This document shows, one piece after another, positions 6,623-8,010 of a stretch of 8,010 nucleotides of DNA. The notes below the pieces were generated by a model, which was given only the letters and a program-made list of their open reading frames with translations, made no database searches and was not told where the DNA came from. The DNA is taken from positions 1-8,010 of the forward strand of contig QMSF01000031.1 of the NCBI GenBank assembly GCA_003649565.1, in the 5' to 3' direction. Both the position numbers and the translations under genes were made by a program. Each line of letters opens with the position of its first letter. Positions within the stretch are counted from its first letter, which is position 1. Source of the stretch: Thermoprotei archaeon. GTDB taxonomy: Archaea; Thermoproteota; Methanomethylicia; Nezhaarchaeales; WYZ-LMO8.

Positions 6623-8010
6623 TAAATCCTCTCCTTAAAGCTAAGGAGAAGTGTGGAGTAGTAGGCATAACGTCGATAGTCAAGAACAGAGTCCCTGAAT
6701 GCATCTATAGGGCTCTATACACTCTTCAGCATAGAGGCCAAGAGTCAGCGGGTATAGCGATGTTTGATGGCCAAGAAATAAGGGTATACAAAGGGCTTGG
6801 GTTAGTAACAGAGGTCTTAACGAGAGAGGTCATAGCGAATCTCAATGGATACACAGGTATAGGTCATGTCCGATACTCAACAACTCCAGGAGCTACAATA
6901 GAGGAAGCTCAGCCATTTGCAGTTAAAAATCCTAAATTCTCATTCTCAATAGCCTTTAATGGAACCATAACAAATTACCTTGAGATAAGAGAGGAGCTAG
7001 CTAAACAAGGAGCAGTCTTCGTAACGAAAACTGATACAGAAGTCCTCGCCAAGCTCTTAGCCAAGAACTTAATGGACTGTGGCTTGGACTACGTCGAGGC
7101 CTTCAAGCTAACAGCATCAGAAATCGATGGAGCTTGCTCCATGGTTCTAGTTAATGATAAAGGAGAGCTCTATGCCTATAGAGACCCCATGGGCTTTAAG
7201 CCTCTATGCGTAGGAAGGGTCAATGACCTAGTCGTCATAGCGTCAGAGACGTGTGTTCTCGACGTATTAGCTGGCTTTAATAGTTGTGAATATGACCAGG
7301 TCAAGCCAGGAGAGCTAATAAGGATTTGTGAAGGAAGCATTGAAAGAATGCAAATAATATCATCACCAAGAAGAGCTAGATGCATGTTTGAGTATGTCTA
7401 CTTCTCAAGGCCGGACTCCATATTCGATGGGATATCAGTATACAAAGCTAGAGAGAGAATTGGAAGAGAGTTAGCTAGAAGATGTCCAGCTGATGGCGAC
7501 ATAGTGGTTCCAGTCCCAGATTCGGGTAGAACAGCAGCTTTAGGATACTCCATGGAGCTAGGCATACCATTCGTCGAGGGCTTAATGAAGAATAGGTATG
7601 TGGGTAGAACCTTCATAATGCCGGGCCAAGACCTTCGAGATGAAATGGTCTCACTCAAGCTAAACGTCGTCAAGGAGATAGTCAACGGCAAGAGAGTAAT
7701 CCTGGTAGATGACTCAATAGTCCGAGGAACAACTATGAAGAGAATCGTGAGGTTACTAAGAAAAGGTGGAGCCAAGGAGGTTCATGTCAGGATAAGCTGC
7801 CCACCGATAATAAGTGCATGTTACATGGGGATAGACTTCCCAACGAAGCGAGAGCTTATAGCTAAAATGATGAGCCTCGAAGAGCTAACAAAATACGTTG
7901 AAGCTGATTCCCTTCAATATAACACGATAGATGGACTTTTAGCTGGCATAGGGCTTCCTAAAAGCGAGCTCTGCCTTGCATGTCTAACAGGCGAATACCC
8001 ATTAGCCAAG
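6619..8010 (+). CDS. purF: Amidophosphoribosyltransferase (glutamine PRPP amidotransferase), 3'-truncated
   Basis: This enzyme makes 5-phosphoribosylamine from PRPP and glutamine, the first committed and usually feedback-inhibited step of purine synthesis. The frame is open for 464 codons to the window edge with no stop. After an 11-residue leader (MINPLLKAKEK) comes C12 in CGVVGI, the Ntn-hydrolase nucleophile; the leader matches the self-cleaved propeptide of the B. subtilis type. The glutaminase domain follows (LQHRGQESAGIA, GIGHVRYSTTPG, NGTITNY, RDPMGFKPL). Next is the phosphoribosyltransferase domain, with VPVPDSGRTAALGY and the PRPP loop VILVDDSIVRGTT (360-372). Cysteines at C255, C394, C452 and C455 (CLAC) match the four [4Fe-4S] ligands of the B. 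subtilis enzyme. Only the last few to few tens of residues should be missing. The GTG start overlaps the purC stop by 4 bases. Confidence 0.95.
   Translation, partial: MINPLLKAKEKCGVVGITSIVKNRVPECIYRALYTLQHRGQESAGIAMFDGQEIRVYKGLGLVTEVLTREVIANLNGYTGIGHVRYSTTPGATIEEAQPFAVKNPKFSFSIAFNGTITNYLEIREELAKQGAVFVTKTDTEVLAKLLAKNLMDCGLDYVEAFKLTASEIDGACSMVLVNDKGELYAYRDPMGFKPLCVGRVNDLVVIASETCVLDVLAGFNSCEYDQVKPGELIRICEGSIERMQIISSPRRARCMFEYVYFSRPDSIFDGISVYKARERIGRELARRCPADGDIVVPVPDSGRTAALGYSMELGIPFVEGLMKNRYVGRTFIMPGQDLRDEMVSLKLNVVKEIVNGKRVILVDDSIVRGTTMKRIVRLLRKGGAKEVHVRISCPPIISACYMGIDFPTKRELIAKMMSLEELTKYVEADSLQYNTIDGLLAGIGLPKSELCLACLTGEYPLAK

Noticed and set aside
1..8010. CRISPR array, insertion sequence, toxin-antitoxin or defence genes
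   Set aside because: No regularly spaced direct repeats, transposase motifs or terminal repeats were seen, and all sizable real genes are core metabolism.

Overview
The window looks like chromosomal DNA from an archaeon, most likely a thermophilic member of the Thermoproteota/TACK group. The reasons are the frequent ATA, AGA and AGG codons, GTG and TTG start codons, Shine-Dalgarno (SD) motifs placed inside the end of the preceding gene, AT-rich TATA-like boxes, and an H/ACA guide RNA of archaeal design. The taxonomic placement is inference; no rRNA gene is present to fix it.

Positions 1-4126 hold a tightly packed plus-strand branched-chain amino acid operon. It contains the C-terminal part of the acetolactate synthase large subunit (ilvB), its ACT-domain regulatory subunit (ilvN), ketol-acid reductoisomerase (ilvC) and dihydroxy-acid dehydratase (ilvD). 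Together they make the 2-oxo acid precursors of valine and isoleucine (and, through 2-oxoisovalerate, leucine). Gene junctions are 17 bases of overlap, then 6-base gaps, so co-transcription and translational coupling are likely.

Positions 4127-4374 separate the convergent genes ilvD and purB and encode no protein. This stretch carries a GC-rich island that stands out from the AT-richer genes. On the minus strand, 4300 to 4227 folds into a single-hairpin H/ACA guide RNA: an 8-bp lower stem, a two-sided pocket, an upper stem with a GA-rich loop, and ACA directly after the lower stem. Its pocket can form 5 + 6 Watson-Crick pairs with the conserved GACCG-UC-GUGAGA segment of large-subunit rRNA near the peptidyl transferase centre. 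This is the most interesting item in the window. The GC-rich sequence after it (4160-4226) holds a further hairpin with a K-turn-like loop that I could not assign.

Positions 4375-8010 hold purine biosynthesis genes arranged around a divergent intergenic region (5740-5896). purB (adenylosuccinate lyase) is on the minus strand. On the plus strand purC (SAICAR synthetase) overlaps by 4 bases an almost complete purF (amidophosphoribosyltransferase, with propeptide and iron-sulfur cysteines) that runs off the right edge. PurF makes phosphoribosylamine, the first committed step; PurC makes SAICAR; PurB cleaves SAICAR and adenylosuccinate, so PurB acts directly after PurC.

The protein-coding content is ordinary core metabolism. 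I found no defence system, mobile element or CRISPR array.
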